Source: CADCTB01 sp035494015 | GTDB taxonomy: Bacteria; Actinomycetota; Acidimicrobiia; Acidimicrobiales; AC-14 | Length of the DNA: 29,577 nt | Direction: 5' to 3' | Assembly (NCBI GenBank): GCA_035494015.1 | Contig: DATJHJ010000051.1 | Coordinates: forward strand, 1 to 29,577 | Part shown: piece after piece, positions 29,035 through 29,577 of the stretch | How the letters are laid out: every line of letters begins with the position of its first letter | Numbering within the stretch: the first letter of the stretch is position 1 | The notes under the pieces: generated by a model | Told to the model about the DNA's origin: nothing | The model's input: only the letters and a program-made list of their open reading frames with translations | Database searches by the model: none | Position numbers and translations under genes: made by a program

Positions 29035-29577
29035 CTACGCCGTTGACGTGCGGGGAGCGTGCTTGGTGGCCGGGGCGGGGTTGGCCAGCCGCCCGACGCT
29101 GTCGGCCAAGTCGGACAGCACCTCGGCCTGGGCCGCCACCTGCTCGCGCAGGGCCCGCACGTCCCCGCGCAGGGGCCCGAACGCAGCCCCTTGCGAGGAG
29201 GCGCGCGCGGCCAGGTCTGCCGCTCTGGCCGTCGCCTCCTCCAGCTCGTCGATGCTGCTGCGCAGCGCCTGGTGCTGCCGGGCCAGATCCTGCACCGTGG
29301 CCCACACGGCGTCGGCGCGTGCCTCGGCCTCGGCGCCGCCCTTCCCGCCCCGCCGCCGCCCCCGTCCGGTATCGGCGGGGGGTGCCGCTTGCACCTCGGC
29401 GATCCGGTCCAGGCGGGCGTCGATGGCCCGGCGGGCCTCGGCCAGCTCGGACGCCGCCTGCCGGACCTCGGCGATCTCGGCCCGCAGCGTTCCCAGCCCG
29501 GCGTCGAGCGATGCTTGCAGCTCGGCCAGCTCGGCCAATCCGGCTTCGGTCACCTCGCCCCGCCGCTCGATGTTGCC
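29035..29577 (-). CDS. coiled-coil protein, 5' end beyond window
   Basis: The leftward frame is open to the window edge (181 codons seen), so the start is probably outside; a GTG at 29553 is the only internal candidate near the edge and lacks support. The visible part has two helical coiled stretches (about GLAELAELQASLDAGLGTLRAEIAEVRQAA and HQALRSSIDELEEATARAADLAARA) separated by a basic linker (TGRGRRRGGKGG). The C-terminal tail is Pro/Thr/Ala-rich. It lies 25 bp upstream of the second coiled-coil gene on the same strand. No family recognised; the basic patch could contact nucleic acid or acidic polymers. Confidence 0.6.
   Translation of the reverse strand, partial: GNIERRGEVTEAGLAELAELQASLDAGLGTLRAEIAEVRQAASELAEARRAIDARLDRIAEVQAAPPADTGRGRRRGGKGGAEAEARADAVWATVQDLARQHQALRSSIDELEEATARAADLAARASSQGAAFGPLRGDVRALREQVAAQAEVLSDLADSVGRLANPAPATKHAPRTSTA

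Overview
The window is high-GC DNA with GTG and TTG starts, TAnnnT-type leaderless starts, a HemD-winged-helix (NnaR-type) regulator, a SigF-like promoter, a DUF3618/actinobacterial holin cassette and an AbiEi/DUF559 gene. Together these point to an actinobacterium, probably of the Acidimicrobiia. The class is an inference; phylum-level assignment is more secure. No tRNA, rRNA, CRISPR array, transposase or prophage was seen.

Layout. (1) Positions 1-4767 carry a leftward run: ferredoxin nitrite/sulfite reductase, formate/nitrite (FNT) channel, alpha/beta hydrolase, EamA-type permease, and a Thr/Ser-rich protein cut by the window edge. Divergent from it is an NnaR-like regulator, and the shared intergenic region has a GlnR-box-like array of half-sites. 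This forms a nitrite uptake, reduction and regulation module. (2) 6126-8752: a PLP-dependent alpha-oxoamine synthase-like enzyme followed 2 nt later by an MFS exporter. (3) 8758-11133: a membrane GGDEF-EAL protein. (4) 11194-14119 (leftward): an unannotated 31-residue hydrophobic peptide made of two 12-residue repeats, an M48-type membrane metalloprotease, an ABC ATPase, a 27-residue coupling ORF with a strong hairpin, and an ABC-2-type permease. The arrangement resembles peptide production, processing and export systems and is the most interesting locus here. (5) 14311-16635: OmpR-family response regulator without an adjacent kinase, hemerythrin protein, a disordered protein with three 30-bp repeats, and a DUF2071 protein. 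(6) 16682-18586: a SigF-like promoter driving three tightly packed envelope/stress genes. (7) 18596-25039: Tad/Flp pilus genes (tadG-tadE leftward; cpaB-tadZ-tadB-tadC rightward) without the expected tadA ATPase between tadZ and tadB. (8) 25047-26057: an AbiEi/DUF559 gene between two 47-bp direct repeats. (9) 26098-28325: cysD-cysN, preceded by a leaderless 10-codon ORF that overlaps the cysD start. (10) 28203-29577: two leftward coiled-coil proteins, the second running off the window.

A recurring theme is translational coupling through ATGA, GTGA or TGATG overlaps, including three very short upstream ORFs (before the ABC permease, cpaB and cysD).
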